Assembly: GCA_025997215.1 (NCBI GenBank)
Contig: BNUH01000005.1
Location: 15,234 to 79,233 of the forward strand
DNA: 64,000 nucleotides
Source of the DNA: Clostridia bacterium
GTDB taxonomy: Bacteria; Bacillota_A; Clostridia; Christensenellales; Aristaeellaceae
Reading direction: 5' to 3'
The notes beneath the pieces are model-generated. The model was not told the DNA's origin, did no database searches, and saw nothing but the letters and a program-made list of their open reading frames with translations. Numbering within the stretch: the first letter of the stretch is position 1; the number at the start of each line of letters is the position of its first letter. Made by a program: the position numbers and the translations under genes. Below are positions 35,742-44,701 of this stretch, piece after piece.

Positions 35742-38700
35742 ATGAGTGAATACCGACGCCCCGTCCGTCTACCCGGCTTTATCCAAGTACCTCCGGAGCC
35801 TGAGCCGGAAGCGGATCCCTATATGTCAGTCCTGCTAAGCGCCGACGCGGAGCCGGACGCGGACGAGGCCGTATACCCGCGCCGCCGCCGCAGCCAGGCG
35901 CGCACTATTCGCGACGCCGCGATTAGCGAGCTGCCCGAGGTGGTCAGCGCGGTTACAGGCCCCGACATGCCCGTGGATTACGGCTTGCGCGGCACAAGCA
36001 CGAGCGCCAGCTTTCCGGTGGATCCGCTGGATTTGGCCGTGTCGAATGCTATCGCGTGCGGCTGCGGCGACGGTTCCATCACTTACTTCACAGGCCCTAC
36101 CATGTGGATCGGATCCGACGGCACGCCGCGCTATGTTTGCATGCGCGATACGCCATTATTCGCGACGGGTCCTGTCGGCGGAACGCCGGAGGCTTTCGTT
36201 GTATGGAATGAAATTGAGCGCAAGCGCCGCGCGGCCGATGAGGAATTCTCGCGCTACATCCGCGAAGTTGAGATTGCCAACTACAGCTGCACCGGACCAT
36301 TCGCCGAGTATATTAAGATGGGAGCTACGATTTCTGTCGAAACTAGCAGCAACTGCGCGGAACCCGTTCAGTATCAAAGTTACAATCCATTCCACAAATA
36401 TTTGGAAGCGCGCGTCGAGGAAGGCGCGGCTGCGGTCGCGGCGTCCGAGATGATCCTCAATCCTTACGGAGGATACCTGGGCGAGGACGACGAGCCGGAC
36501 ATATCCTACGGTCCGTATCAGGAGATAAAGCCCTATATCTCGCCTGGCGAGAAGGTCGGTGACTATATCCAAAAGGTCTACAGCGACGCCACGATCACCG
36601 ACGCCGAGATGAAGCAGATATCCGACCTGCTGGCTGGCCAGGCGGCGCTAAGGCCTCAAGTGCGCGCCGACACACTGCCCGGCGAGCGCGACCCGATCAT
36701 CGCAGGCGCGGGATTCGGCGCGACGCTGTGCATGTCATATGTCGCATGCAACACATACCCGGCCAACTGCAATATGGCCATGTGCCCCAGAGACGACTGC
36801 GTCGTTTTCGAGGATTACTGCGGCGGCCCGAAATACTTACACCCGCCGAACATCTTTTATTGGGAGCCGTCTTCCGAGGCCGGCGGCTGGAGGACTCCTA
36901 CTACCGGCGACCTATTCATGGCGCGGGTGGATCAATGCTATTTCGAGTGCGTCCATAGGCGTGAACGGGAGAATTCACAACTGGAGACACCTCTGGAAGA
37001 TTATGAGATCGCCGAATTGTGCGAACCCGAGCGCTGTCTGCCCGCATACTGCATGGATCACCACATGGCCGCGCCCAACAACAGGCCTTCCTATACATCC
37101 GACGACCCGCGCGTAGCGCTGGCCGGGCGCAGCGATGAGGATATATGCCGCGTAGCGTGGGTGCTGGCCAATGGCTGGGGCATTGACGACAACAACGCCG
37201 AATGGTGGAACGCGTGGACCGACAGCGAACTGCCCGTGAATGGTTATGACGCATACCCAACGCCCATCCCCGTGCCGCCGCAGGACGAATGCGACGGCAG
37301 GTATGGCAACTGGGTCGGCAAGCCATGCGCGTTCGCGCGCCTCGTCACCCAGATGGCGGTGTGGGCCGTACAGCAGACCGCGCCGACCACATTGGCTACG
37401 GGCGGCATATTCATGATCTGCCCGACCAATCCCGGCAACTTAAACCCCAGCAACGGGCCGTTCAACGCGACGATGGACAGAGCCTTCCATCGCTTGGTGG
37501 CGGGTGCGAACACTTATGCCGCTACATCCGAATGCACCGACGCGCTGGCTCATGTCGGCGATCTATTCACCGGGCCGACCGCCGTCGCGGAGTATCCCAA
37601 CGGCGACCTGGGTAAGAATATCAGCGCCGCGACCCCGTATCCGCCGCGCTCGCTGCGGGATTTGAACCTTCCTGTCGTATCCAACTGCAACGCGGATGCC
37701 CAGTCGATCACCGCCTGCGCCACCGATACGATGCATCTATTCTGGACCTCCATCCCCAACGAGGTGCGCGTGGTCTGCGGCCGGGTGATCGTGGGACCAT
37801 TCCGCCTGCATTCGACAAAAGGCTCCGCCGATCCACCCAATTGGCAGATCAAGAATACCTGCGGCTGCAACCCCGAGTATGCAGAGTTTGACGAGACGGG
37901 CACCTGCGCCGAGGGCGAAGCGCATTATCATACCACCCACTGTTCGAACCTGTTCTCGTTCGTGGATTTCTGCGGCAATCCTATTTGCTGCGACCCCGGC
38001 CCGTTCGATTCATTCACCAAGCTGCCGGAGGAACCGTGCCTCGATCAGGACTTCTACATCGCGGTGAGGATCACGGGGCGGTATATGTGCTTCACGCTGT
38101 GCGTGGAGATTACATATAAGCAGGTCGTCGTGCTGATGTTCCCGCTGGATGACGCGCAGAGTATCGGCACGCGCTGCCCGAACCTATCCATTACTCCAGA
38201 AGTGGCGTGTATATGCGTATGCGTAGAAACCCCGCAGGAGGAGCCGGGGCCGGATCTGTTCCCGCCGCCCGCAGTATTCCCGCCGCCCCCGAATCCTTCA
38301 TACACCCGGCCGCCACAAACCATACTGCCCCAGCCGTTCCTGGTCGCGCCTCCGCCGCCGCCCAGACCGCCGAAGCCGCCAGAATTCCCGCCGCCTATTG
38401 TGATACCGCCGCCTCCGCCGCCGCCGCCGATGCCGCCGAGGGTCGTGCAGCCTGTCATCATTCCGCCGCCCAGACCGCCGCAGCCGCCGGAGCGTATGCC
38501 GCCGTGCGAGCCGCTGGTCGTCCAGCCGCCGCCGCTCTGCCCGACGCTGCCGGAGATACCGCCGCCCGCGCCAGTGATCGTCCTGCCGCCGGCCGAATTC
38601 CGCAAGCCTGTCTTGCTCCCGGCGATGCCGCAGCTACCGCCTTCGATGAGAGGCGCACGCCCGGCGCGGCTCAACGCCGCCGGACCTTCAGCAGATCAAA

Positions 38701-38921
38701 GCTGCACGCCGTGGCCGCAGCGACCGCTGCCGCCCATCAACGGTGCGCCGCCCGCAATGCCCGGTTACGAATCCTCACCCATCCCAGGCATGCCATCGCC
38801 CTGGCCGATCACCCCGCCCCCGAACGGCAGGCCTGCGGGACCGATCCCGCCCAACCCGTTCACGCCCGGGCCGATGCGCACGAATGAGTTCTGCAACCCA
38901 GGTTCAATGCTGTCAACCTAA
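35742..38921 (+). CDS. Large cysteine-rich protein with polyproline C-terminus, unknown function
   Basis: This 1059-aa protein is not recognised. I chose the ATG at 35742 (MSEYRRPVRLPGF) behind AAGGAAGTGA; an upstream in-frame start at 35682 lacks an SD. There is no signal peptide and no membrane helix. A basic patch (YPRRRRSQARTIR) is near residue 50. The body (about 100-820) is rich in Cys, Trp, Asn and Asp, with CxC and Cys-pair motifs such as ACGCGDGS, CNMAMCPRDDC, CGNPICCDPG and ACICVCVETP. From about 828 to the end it is mainly proline with runs up to PPPPPPPP. The closest architectural analogy is a structural, perhaps spore or appendage, protein, but that is conjecture. It is isolated on the plus strand, divergent from the SpoVB-like gene. 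Confidence 0.75.
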   Translation: MSEYRRPVRLPGFIQVPPEPEPEADPYMSVLLSADAEPDADEAVYPRRRRSQARTIRDAAISELPEVVSAVTGPDMPVDYGLRGTSTSASFPVDPLDLAVSNAIACGCGDGSITYFTGPTMWIGSDGTPRYVCMRDTPLFATGPVGGTPEAFVVWNEIERKRRAADEEFSRYIREVEIANYSCTGPFAEYIKMGATISVETSSNCAEPVQYQSYNPFHKYLEARVEEGAAAVAASEMILNPYGGYLGEDDEPDISYGPYQEIKPYISPGEKVGDYIQKVYSDATITDAEMKQISDLLAGQAALRPQVRADTLPGERDPIIAGAGFGATLCMSYVACNTYPANCNMAMCPRDDCVVFEDYCGGPKYLHPPNIFYWEPSSEAGGWRTPTTGDLFMARVDQCYFECVHRRERENSQLETPLEDYEIAELCEPERCLPAYCMDHHMAAPNNRPSYTSDDPRVALAGRSDEDICRVAWVLANGWGIDDNNAEWWNAWTDSELPVNGYDAYPTPIPVPPQDECDGRYGNWVGKPCAFARLVTQMAVWAVQQTAPTTLATGGIFMICPTNPGNLNPSNGPFNATMDRAFHRLVAGANTYAATSECTDALAHVGDLFTGPTAVAEYPNGDLGKNISAATPYPPRSLRDLNLPVVSNCNADAQSITACATDTMHLFWTSIPNEVRVVCGRVIVGPFRLHSTKGSADPPNWQIKNTCGCNPEYAEFDETGTCAEGEAHYHTTHCSNLFSFVDFCGNPICCDPGPFDSFTKLPEEPCLDQDFYIAVRITGRYMCFTLCVEITYKQVVVLMFPLDDAQSIGTRCPNLSITPEVACICVCVETPQEEPGPDLFPPPAVFPPPPNPSYTRPPQTILPQPFLVAPPPPPRPPKPPEFPPPIVIPPPPPPPPMPPRVVQPVIIPPPRPPQPPERMPPCEPLVVQPPPLCPTLPEIPPPAPVIVLPPAEFRKPVLLPAMPQLPPSMRGARPARLNAAGPSADQSCTPWPQRPLPPINGAPPAMPGYESSPIPGMPSPWPITPPPNGRPAGPIPPNPFTPGPMRTNEFCNPGSMLST

Positions 38922-38929
38922 GCTACGCA

Positions 38930-39505
38930 TAGGCTGCGTGGGGATTGCCCCAACTGCGGTTGGGGATCTGTTACTTTTCCCGTCCGTGGGAAAAGTAACC
39001 AAAAGGACGGCCAGAAAGGGAGGGCACTGTGCCCTCCCTCTCTGGACTCTCTCTCCTCAATGTTGGCTCCGCTCATTGGTCTATGACCAACGTACAATTG
39101 AGTTACAGGCACAGTATTGCAAGGTTCTCGCGGCTTCGCGGCGAGGTAGTCTTATTAGCGAGGCTGGTCGTTATCATTATGTAATCATAGTATCAGCCAA
39201 CTACTAACTTCGGATCATCTAAGCACGTACATAAACAATACGAAATCATAATAGGCCCACGCCACCAGCTTTAGATCATGTAGGATTTCAGGTAAACAAT
39301 ATGATGACAAAACCTTGCAAAACTGTGCTACGCTGGATGTAGTTTGTTTGGTCTCTTGCAGCAGGTGCAACATTGAGGAAGGAGAGTCCAGAGAGGGAGG
39401 GCACAGTGCCCTCCCTCTTTGGCCGTCCTTTTGGTTACTTTTCCCACGGACGGGAAAAGTAACAAGTCCCCAACCTCAGTTGGGGCAATCCGCCCGCAGG
39501 CGGCG
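38930..39505. repeat. Fold-back structured repeat, copy B (about 575 bp)
   Basis: Second copy of the element seen at 28253-28882, inverted with respect to it. Arms of about 120 bases (38935-39062 and 39372-39500) are inverted repeats. The 12-bp GTTACTTTTCCC stem-loop, the CCGTCC/GGACGG pseudoknot pair and TTGGTC-TAT-GACCAA (39076-39090) are conserved. The first arm hairpin is CCCCAAC-TGCG-GTTGGGG (38948-38965), which differs from copy A at two base pairs, both compensated; the third is GGGAGGGCA-CTG-TGCCCTCCC (39018-39038). It fills the whole gap between the convergent Cys-rich gene and divIVA. Confidence 0.85.
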
Positions 39506-39521
39506 GGGGTTTGATGCCGCA

Positions 39522-39986
39522 TCAATCCTCTTCTTTTAACCAGCGCATCTGATCCTCGATGAGTCGGCGGAAGTCGGCGCGGTAATTCGCGACAGTCGCG
39601 CGCATCGTGTCGTTATTTGCCGTTAAGCGCTGTTCCTCGGCGCGCGCGCCTTGGATGATCTGCTCCGCCTCGTCACGCGCCTCGCGAACGGTGTCGTCGG
39701 CGCGCTTTTTCGCGTCGCTGATCGTGTCGTCGCATACCCGCTGGGCATTGACCAGCATGCTGCGTATGGTTTCCTCGCTGGCCGCGGCGTTCGCAGTGTT
39801 CGCCGTGGACGCGGAAGCGCGCGGCTTGACCGCCGCATCCTGGCGCAGCGTCTTAATCTCCTTCTGCAGGCGCTCCAACTCATCGACTACCTCGTCGAGG
39901 AATCTATCCACCTCATCCGGATCGTAACCGCTGTTCGGCACTACCTGGAATTCCTTCGTCTCGATCATCTGGATCGTTACCGCCAC
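39522..39986 (-). CDS. divIVA: DivIVA-domain protein
   Basis: This 154-aa coiled-coil protein begins with the DivIVA signature IQMIETKEFQVVPNSGYDPD, then EVDRFLDEVVDELERLQKEI. A linker with AAVKPRASASTANTAN leads to a second long coiled coil. DivIVA proteins sense negative membrane curvature at poles and septa. The start overlaps ylmH by 10 bases. It closes the ylm cluster; repeat copy B lies just after it. Confidence 0.93.
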   Translation of the reverse strand: MAVTIQMIETKEFQVVPNSGYDPDEVDRFLDEVVDELERLQKEIKTLRQDAAVKPRASASTANTANAAASEETIRSMLVNAQRVCDDTISDAKKRADDTVREARDEAEQIIQGARAEEQRLTANNDTMRATVANYRADFRRLIEDQMRWLKEED

Positions 39987-40783
39987 TTATGCCGCCTCCC
40001 TTTCGCTAAGACTTCCGTGCATATCCATTTTACACCGAACCTGCCTTTTCGATTCATACCTAATGTCTCGGAAAGTTCAGCGTGGCCTAATCCACGTACG
40101 GACAGCATGTCGCCTTCCTTAATCTGGGCATCCGAATCCAGCGCGGGCAGATGGTTGCGCCGAACCCGGCCTTCGCGGATTAACTCCTGCGCCTGTGCCC
40201 GCGACAGCTTAAACGCCGAGGCTATGCCCGCGTCCAAACGGAATGACGGAATCGTGTCGCGCACCTCGCGCCGATCCTCCGTCTGATCCGGCAGCGCGGA
40301 CGCGGGATCCGGCTCGATCGCGCAGTGGACAGTCACGCGTCCCGCTTGCGTCAGCGAGATTACGACATGATCCGCTAATTCCTCCGCGCAAAACATCAGC
40401 GCGAACCCGCCGCCCACCACAATATCGCCAAAACGCGAACGATCTTGAACCACCGCCAGCGATGAACCCAGCAGATCCCTGTGCGCCGGCGAACCGTATG
40501 CAGCCGCCCACGTTATCCGCACGCACGCGATGGGCCAGTCCGATCCGCATTCCATACCTATCGGATGGAATACGCCGATCCTCCGCTCCGCATCGTCATA
40601 CCCGCCCCAAAATTCGACAGCGACACCGCACTTTTGCGCCGTTTGGATGGCCAACGCTTGCTGCGCGGGATCCAGGAAGCGCGAATATACGGCTTCGCCG
40701 CGGGTTTCAGCGCGCTGGGCTAGCTCGGACAGCCGCCGTTGAACGGGATCGCTGGAACCGGAATGGAATTCACCGGAATCCAT
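39977..40783 (-). CDS. ylmH: YlmH-like S4-domain RNA-binding protein
   Basis: This 268-aa protein has an N-terminal YlmH-type domain (RFLDPAQQALAIQTAQK, FWGGYDDAERRIGVF). The C-terminal S4 domain reads RLDAGIASAFKLSRAQAQEL followed by IREGRVRRNH. YlmH is linked to ribosome quality control and sits in nearly all Bacillota between ylmG and divIVA, exactly as here. The ylmG gene lies immediately upstream with a 1-base gap. Confidence 0.92.
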   Translation of the reverse strand: MDSGEFHSGSSDPVQRRLSELAQRAETRGEAVYSRFLDPAQQALAIQTAQKCGVAVEFWGGYDDAERRIGVFHPIGMECGSDWPIACVRITWAAAYGSPAHRDLLGSSLAVVQDRSRFGDIVVGGGFALMFCAEELADHVVISLTQAGRVTVHCAIEPDPASALPDQTEDRREVRDTIPSFRLDAGIASAFKLSRAQAQELIREGRVRRNHLPALDSDAQIKEGDMLSVRGLGHAELSETLGMNRKGRFGVKWICTEVLAKGRRHKWR

Positions 40784-40784
40784 A

Positions 40785-41084
40785 TCACGTCCAGGACGAC
40801 AGCCACAGCAGGCACGAGCGAATCAACTGCAGCAGCAGCACCGCGACCAGCGGCGACACGTCGATAGGCAGCCGCGCGAGGAGGCCCTTTACCGTGCCGC
40901 CCAGCCGCTTATTGATGAATCGGCGCAAGGGATCCAGCAGCGGATCCATGGCGCGCGAAAGCCACTTAACCACCGGATTCTTGGGCGGCAGCAGCCACAG
41001 CACCGCAAAATCGACGATCATCACGAACGCCAGCAGCTGTACGAACAGCGCGACGCCCCGGATTACCGCCCGCAGCCACAGCAT
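40785..41084 (-). CDS. ylmG: YggT-family membrane protein (YlmG)
   Basis: This 99-aa protein has two membrane helices (LFVQLLAFVMIVDFAVLWLL and SPLVAVLLLQLIRSCLLW) flanking the YggT signature WLSRAMDPLLDPLRRFI, a loop rich in Asp-Pro and Arg. YggT/YlmG proteins influence nucleoid or division organisation in bacteria and plastids; the mechanism is unknown. The gene stands between sepF and ylmH. Confidence 0.9.
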   Translation of the reverse strand: MLWLRAVIRGVALFVQLLAFVMIVDFAVLWLLPPKNPVVKWLSRAMDPLLDPLRRFINKRLGGTVKGLLARLPIDVSPLVAVLLLQLIRSCLLWLSSWT

Positions 41085-41096
41085 GTCGGGCCCCGC

Positions 41097-41810
41097 TTAG
41101 GACTGCGCGGCGCTGACATTCGCGCCGTAGCGCGACACGGGCGCGCTGTCGGAGCTGGATACCTCTACGTTGGCCGGAGCGAAGAGGTAGTTGCGGTGCG
41201 ACACGCGCTGGACGTGCCCGCCGATCGCGTATGCCGCGCCGCCGAGCATGTCTATCACGCGCTGGCACTGCGCGTCGTCGATCGACTCGCAGTTGAGGAT
41301 TACGCTGCGCTCCTCCAGCACATAGCCGATGATCTGCTGCGCATCGTCCTTGCGGCGGACGTACACTATGATCTCGCTGTGTCTGGACGAGGAGGCCGAG
41401 CTGGCCGCGCCGTAAGCGCCGGAGGATTGGCTGGACGATCCGTACACGTTATCACGCCCTACTGTTCCGCTGTTATTGCGCAGCGGCATCTGCACTACAT
41501 TATCGATCGTTGACCGCTTGGGCTGCGGTGAATCATACGCGCCGGAGGAACTGGATGTTCCGCCGGAGCTGTATCCCGACCCGCTTGCGGAACTGTACGC
41601 CGGGCGCGGCGCGGACTTTGGAGCGCGGCTGCTCGACGAGGTTTGAGATCGGTATCCCGCAGAGCGGGCCGACGCGCGGTACGGCTCATCTTGAGCGTAG
41701 TCGTCCTCTGCGTACGGCTCCTCGTAATCATCGTAATCCTCCGAAGAGCGGTCCTCCGGGTATAGACCTATGGCCGAACCCAACCGGTGTAACATCTCCC
41801 CAAGCGACAT
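41097..41810 (-). CDS. sepF: Cell division protein SepF
   Basis: This 237-aa FtsZ membrane tether is longer than the usual 150 aa. The N-terminal MSLGEMLHRLGSAIGLYPED is the amphipathic membrane helix, followed by an acidic stretch and an unusually long Ser/Gly/Tyr-rich linker (about 45-150). The C-terminal SepF domain (IIVYVRRKDDAQQIIGYVLE, SVILNCESIDD, RVIDMLGGAAYAIGG) binds the FtsZ tail. It precedes ylmG by 12 bases. Confidence 0.93.
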   Translation of the reverse strand: MSLGEMLHRLGSAIGLYPEDRSSEDYDDYEEPYAEDDYAQDEPYRASARSAGYRSQTSSSSRAPKSAPRPAYSSASGSGYSSGGTSSSSGAYDSPQPKRSTIDNVVQMPLRNNSGTVGRDNVYGSSSQSSGAYGAASSASSSRHSEIIVYVRRKDDAQQIIGYVLEERSVILNCESIDDAQCQRVIDMLGGAAYAIGGHVQRVSHRNYLFAPANVEVSSSDSAPVSRYGANVSAAQS

Positions 41811-41858
41811 GTCCGGATCCTCCCTTGACGTATTTCAACCGCTGGTGGTCTCCGTACC

Positions 41859-42602
41859 CTAACGCGGGCCGAATATCGCGCTGCCCAGCCGAACCATCGT
41901 TGCGCCTTCCTGCGCGGCTATCATGGCGTCCCCCGACATGCCCATCGACAGGTGAGTCATCGCTGAATTGGGAATCGCAAGCTCCCGGAGCTGATCGAAC
42001 AGCCCGCGCATCCGCTTGAATAATCCCCGCAGCAATGATTCGTCGTCCGATTCCGGCAATACCGCCATCAGCCCCTCAATACGCAGACTGGGCAACCGCG
42101 CGAACGCGCGCACGGCGTCTATGGTTTCCCCTGGCGAAACTCCGCCCTTTTGCGACTCCTGGCCTATATTGACTTGCACCAGGCATGGGGCGATGATCCC
42201 GCGCCTCCCGGCCTGTCGGTCAATCTCCTTGGCAAGCTCGATCCGGTCCAGCGACTGGATCAAAGCGGCTCTACCTATTATATCGACAACCTTGTTGGTT
42301 TGCAACCTGCCAATCATGTGAATTGGCAACTTTTCGACCGATTCCACTCGACATTCGACGGCGTTTGCCAATTTCAGTCGGATCTCCTGCGCGCGGTTTT
42401 CGCCGATGCCGATTACCTCGTCCATCGGCAGCAGTGCGATGCGCTCGATCGGCACGGTCTTGGTGACGGCCAGCAAGCCAGGCGGGTTATCCGGGTCACG
42501 GGCGTTGGCCTTCAGCGCCGCGCGGATTTTTAGCACGCGGGATGTAATGATGACGCGATCGGATTCAAGATCCAGTGAAGCGTTCAACTCGTTTTCCGTC
42601 AT
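41859..42602 (-). CDS. ylmE: PLP homeostasis protein, YggS/YlmE family
   Basis: This 247-aa alanine-racemase-like barrel binds pyridoxal phosphate on the lysine in LLAVTKTVPIERI and carries the family strings IGENRAQEI, HMIGRLQTNK and LSMGMSGDAMIAAQEG. It buffers free PLP rather than catalysing a known reaction. It precedes sepF by 48 bases, which is the standard Bacillota arrangement. Confidence 0.95.
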   Translation of the reverse strand: MTENELNASLDLESDRVIITSRVLKIRAALKANARDPDNPPGLLAVTKTVPIERIALLPMDEVIGIGENRAQEIRLKLANAVECRVESVEKLPIHMIGRLQTNKVVDIIGRAALIQSLDRIELAKEIDRQAGRRGIIAPCLVQVNIGQESQKGGVSPGETIDAVRAFARLPSLRIEGLMAVLPESDDESLLRGLFKRMRGLFDQLRELAIPNSAMTHLSMGMSGDAMIAAQEGATMVRLGSAIFGPR

Positions 42603-43879
42603 CAGAATCTCCGTATCCGGTAGCCTTCGGCCAGCGCGCCGCTCTCAACGGGCCGCACTATGGCTTCCTTGGCGTCATTCGTCAGGACGTTCACGGGGAT
42701 GAATACGCCTGGATTCGTATCGAGCACGACGCCTATCTGCCCATCTTGGGTATGCAGCGCGTCGGCCGGAACCAGCAACCCCCGCACCGCCAGCTCGCCC
42801 ACCGTCGCCTTCGCGCGGCGGTAATCCAGCACGGGCGTCACGTCCGCATCCACGTAGAACCGCACCAGTAATTCTCCGCCCGTACGGGTGGTCGTGGTCA
42901 CACGCGCGTCGTACACGGTGTCGTCCAGGCCCTCCAGGACGAGCTTGAACGCCTCGTCGGGCTGCGGCTTCCAATTCTTGTCGGTGGTCAGCGCAGCCAC
43001 GTAGAATCCGCGCGGCTCGACCAGCTTGTATACGTTGGTGCGCGCGCGCTCGGCGGCGGTCTGTTCGGGCGGCGCGCCGTTGAGTACCCCGCGAGCCGCG
43101 GCGGGCGACAACTCCTCGACCGTGCCACCCGACAGCATCCGCTCATATCCATCCGGATAAAAGCTGACGATCGCCTGGCGATCCGCGATGTATGTCATCG
43201 TCCAGCTTTCAACGCGTTTGCGCAGGGGCTTCTCATCCTCGGCGTAACGGTTGAGCGTGGTGTCGTTGGGGAACTTCTGCTTCAGGTAATTCTGGCGCTC
43301 CGTCATCGCGCGTTCCAATTGGCGCTTGAGCGAGAGTAAGCTGGCGCTGCCGGATGCCTGGGTCGTCCGGCGCATCTGGGCGACCAGCGTTTCGACGGCG
43401 CCGTCCAGCGCGGCCAGCCTCGTATCGGGATAACTGCTCTCGCTTAGCAGTTTTTGGTAATACGTTTTGACGGTATCCATCAACTTATTGATGTTGGAAA
43501 TATCCGTTTGGTTGTAACCGGAGGAATACACCTGCGCTATCTGAGTTCCGCGAGCGACCAGCGCGCCGTCGTCCGCGATATACTTTAGTCCGGCTGTATT
43601 ATCCGTGTCGTATAACTGTTCATTGCGTATAACGATCGTGTCCACCGGATAGGTATGCCCCGTCTCGCCCGCCGTGACTATGGCCGTACGCTTGAACACG
43701 GTCGCGTTCAACTGCCAAACCAATACGCCTGCCAGCGCGAACACCAGCAACAGCGCAACCCCGCCCAGGCGCGGCTTTGGCTTTGCACGCTTGCGCCTGG
43801 ACGCAACCATGCCGCGCGGCAGAGGTCTGCGTCCTGACGTGTTGCGGCGTACCGATCCACGGGTGGGTTCACGGTTCAT
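42602..43879 (-). CDS. HlyD-like membrane-anchored protein of the ylm cluster
   Basis: This 425-aa protein has a very basic N-terminus (RRNTSGRRPLPRGMVASRRK), one membrane helix (GGVALLLVFALAGVLVWQL) and a large outer part. A biotinyl-lipoyl-like strand pair (YPVDTIVIRNEQLY, LVARGTQIAQVYSS) flanks a coiled-coil hairpin of about 120 residues (SLKRQLERAMTERQNYLKQK). This is the plan of membrane-fusion (HlyD) proteins. Proteins of this type often precede ylmE in Clostridia; no transporter is adjacent, so the partner is unknown. Overlaps ylmE by 1 base. Confidence 0.8.
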   Translation of the reverse strand: MNREPTRGSVRRNTSGRRPLPRGMVASRRKRAKPKPRLGGVALLLVFALAGVLVWQLNATVFKRTAIVTAGETGHTYPVDTIVIRNEQLYDTDNTAGLKYIADDGALVARGTQIAQVYSSGYNQTDISNINKLMDTVKTYYQKLLSESSYPDTRLAALDGAVETLVAQMRRTTQASGSASLLSLKRQLERAMTERQNYLKQKFPNDTTLNRYAEDEKPLRKRVESWTMTYIADRQAIVSFYPDGYERMLSGGTVEELSPAAARGVLNGAPPEQTAAERARTNVYKLVEPRGFYVAALTTDKNWKPQPDEAFKLVLEGLDDTVYDARVTTTTRTGGELLVRFYVDADVTPVLDYRRAKATVGELAVRGLLVPADALHTQDGQIGVVLDTNPGVFIPVNVLTNDAKEAIVRPVESGALAEGYRIRRF

Positions 43880-43921
43880 TCGATGAATGCCCCCTCTAGT
43901 ATATAACGAATCACTGGCCTA

Positions 43922-44701
43922 TTAATCGTCCAAGAGATCCGCGCGCAGACGATCCAATATCCGCCGCTCCTGCCGCGACACCTGCATCTGGGACGCGCCG
44001 ATTTCGCTGGCCACCTCGCGCTGGCTGTGCTCGCCTACTATGCGCAGGGTGAGGAGCTTGCGATCGTCGGGCTGCAGCTTGGCCAGCGCCCGCGCCAATG
44101 AGTCGCGCTCTTCGACGCGCTCGTATCCGGGTTCCGTCATGCCAATCACGGAACCGACGGACGCCGCGCCGCCATCCTCGGTATCCAAGGCCGGAGCATC
44201 TAATGATAATGTAGACGCGGCGCGGTTCGCCTCAATGATATCCAGCGCGTCGTCCTCGGTGATGCCCATCGCGCCGGCGATTTCGGATACGGTGGGCTCG
44301 CGGCCGAGCTGTGTGGATAACGTCTCGCGGATAGCGCGCAATTTCACGTACCGTTCCGCGCTGCTCCTGGGCAGACGTAGCACGCGCGACTTGTCGCGGA
44401 AGTAGTTGCGCACCGCGCCGGCCAGCGTCGGCGCCGCGAACGTGACGAACTGTATCCCTTTGGAGGAGTCGTACCGCTCGATCGCCCGGACCAGCTCCAG
44501 CGACGCCGCCTGAACGAGGTCGTCATAATCCACACCCTTGCCCGAGAACCGCCGCGCCACCATGTGCGCCAGATATAGGTAGTGTTCCGCTAAAGCGTTG
44601 CGCGCATTCCTGCCGCGCGTTTCGCGGAATTCGGCCCACAGCCCGGCCAGGTCGAACGATTCACATTCAGCCGTCACTGTCTGGAACCTCTTCGACGGCA
44701 T
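43922..44701 (-). CDS. Sigma-70 family factor, SigB/SigF/SigG-type
   Basis: This 259-aa alternative sigma factor has region 2 (EHYLYLAHMVARRFSGKGVD, DDLVQAASLELVRAIERYDS), region 3 (GREPTVSEIAGAMGITEDDA) and region 4 (RIVGEHSQREVASEIGASQM). The layout is that of the SigB/F/G group regulated by HATPase anti-sigma factors. It stands where Bacillus has sigG (upstream of the ylm genes), but region 2 is too diverged to call it SigG. Its start lies inside the end of the upstream anti-sigma gene (35-base overlap), so the two are translationally coupled. Confidence 0.88.
   Translation of the reverse strand: MPSKRFQTVTAECESFDLAGLWAEFRETRGRNARNALAEHYLYLAHMVARRFSGKGVDYDDLVQAASLELVRAIERYDSSKGIQFVTFAAPTLAGAVRNYFRDKSRVLRLPRSSAERYVKLRAIRETLSTQLGREPTVSEIAGAMGITEDDALDIIEANRAASTLSLDAPALDTEDGGAASVGSVIGMTEPGYERVEERDSLARALAKLQPDDRKLLTLRIVGEHSQREVASEIGASQMQVSRQERRILDRLRADLLDD

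Noticed and set aside
38207..38887. 226-codon Ala-rich frame inside the 3' end of the Cys-rich gene
   Set aside because: It is the +1 shadow of the polyproline-coding CCG repeats (GCC becomes Ala). No SD, no independent signal.
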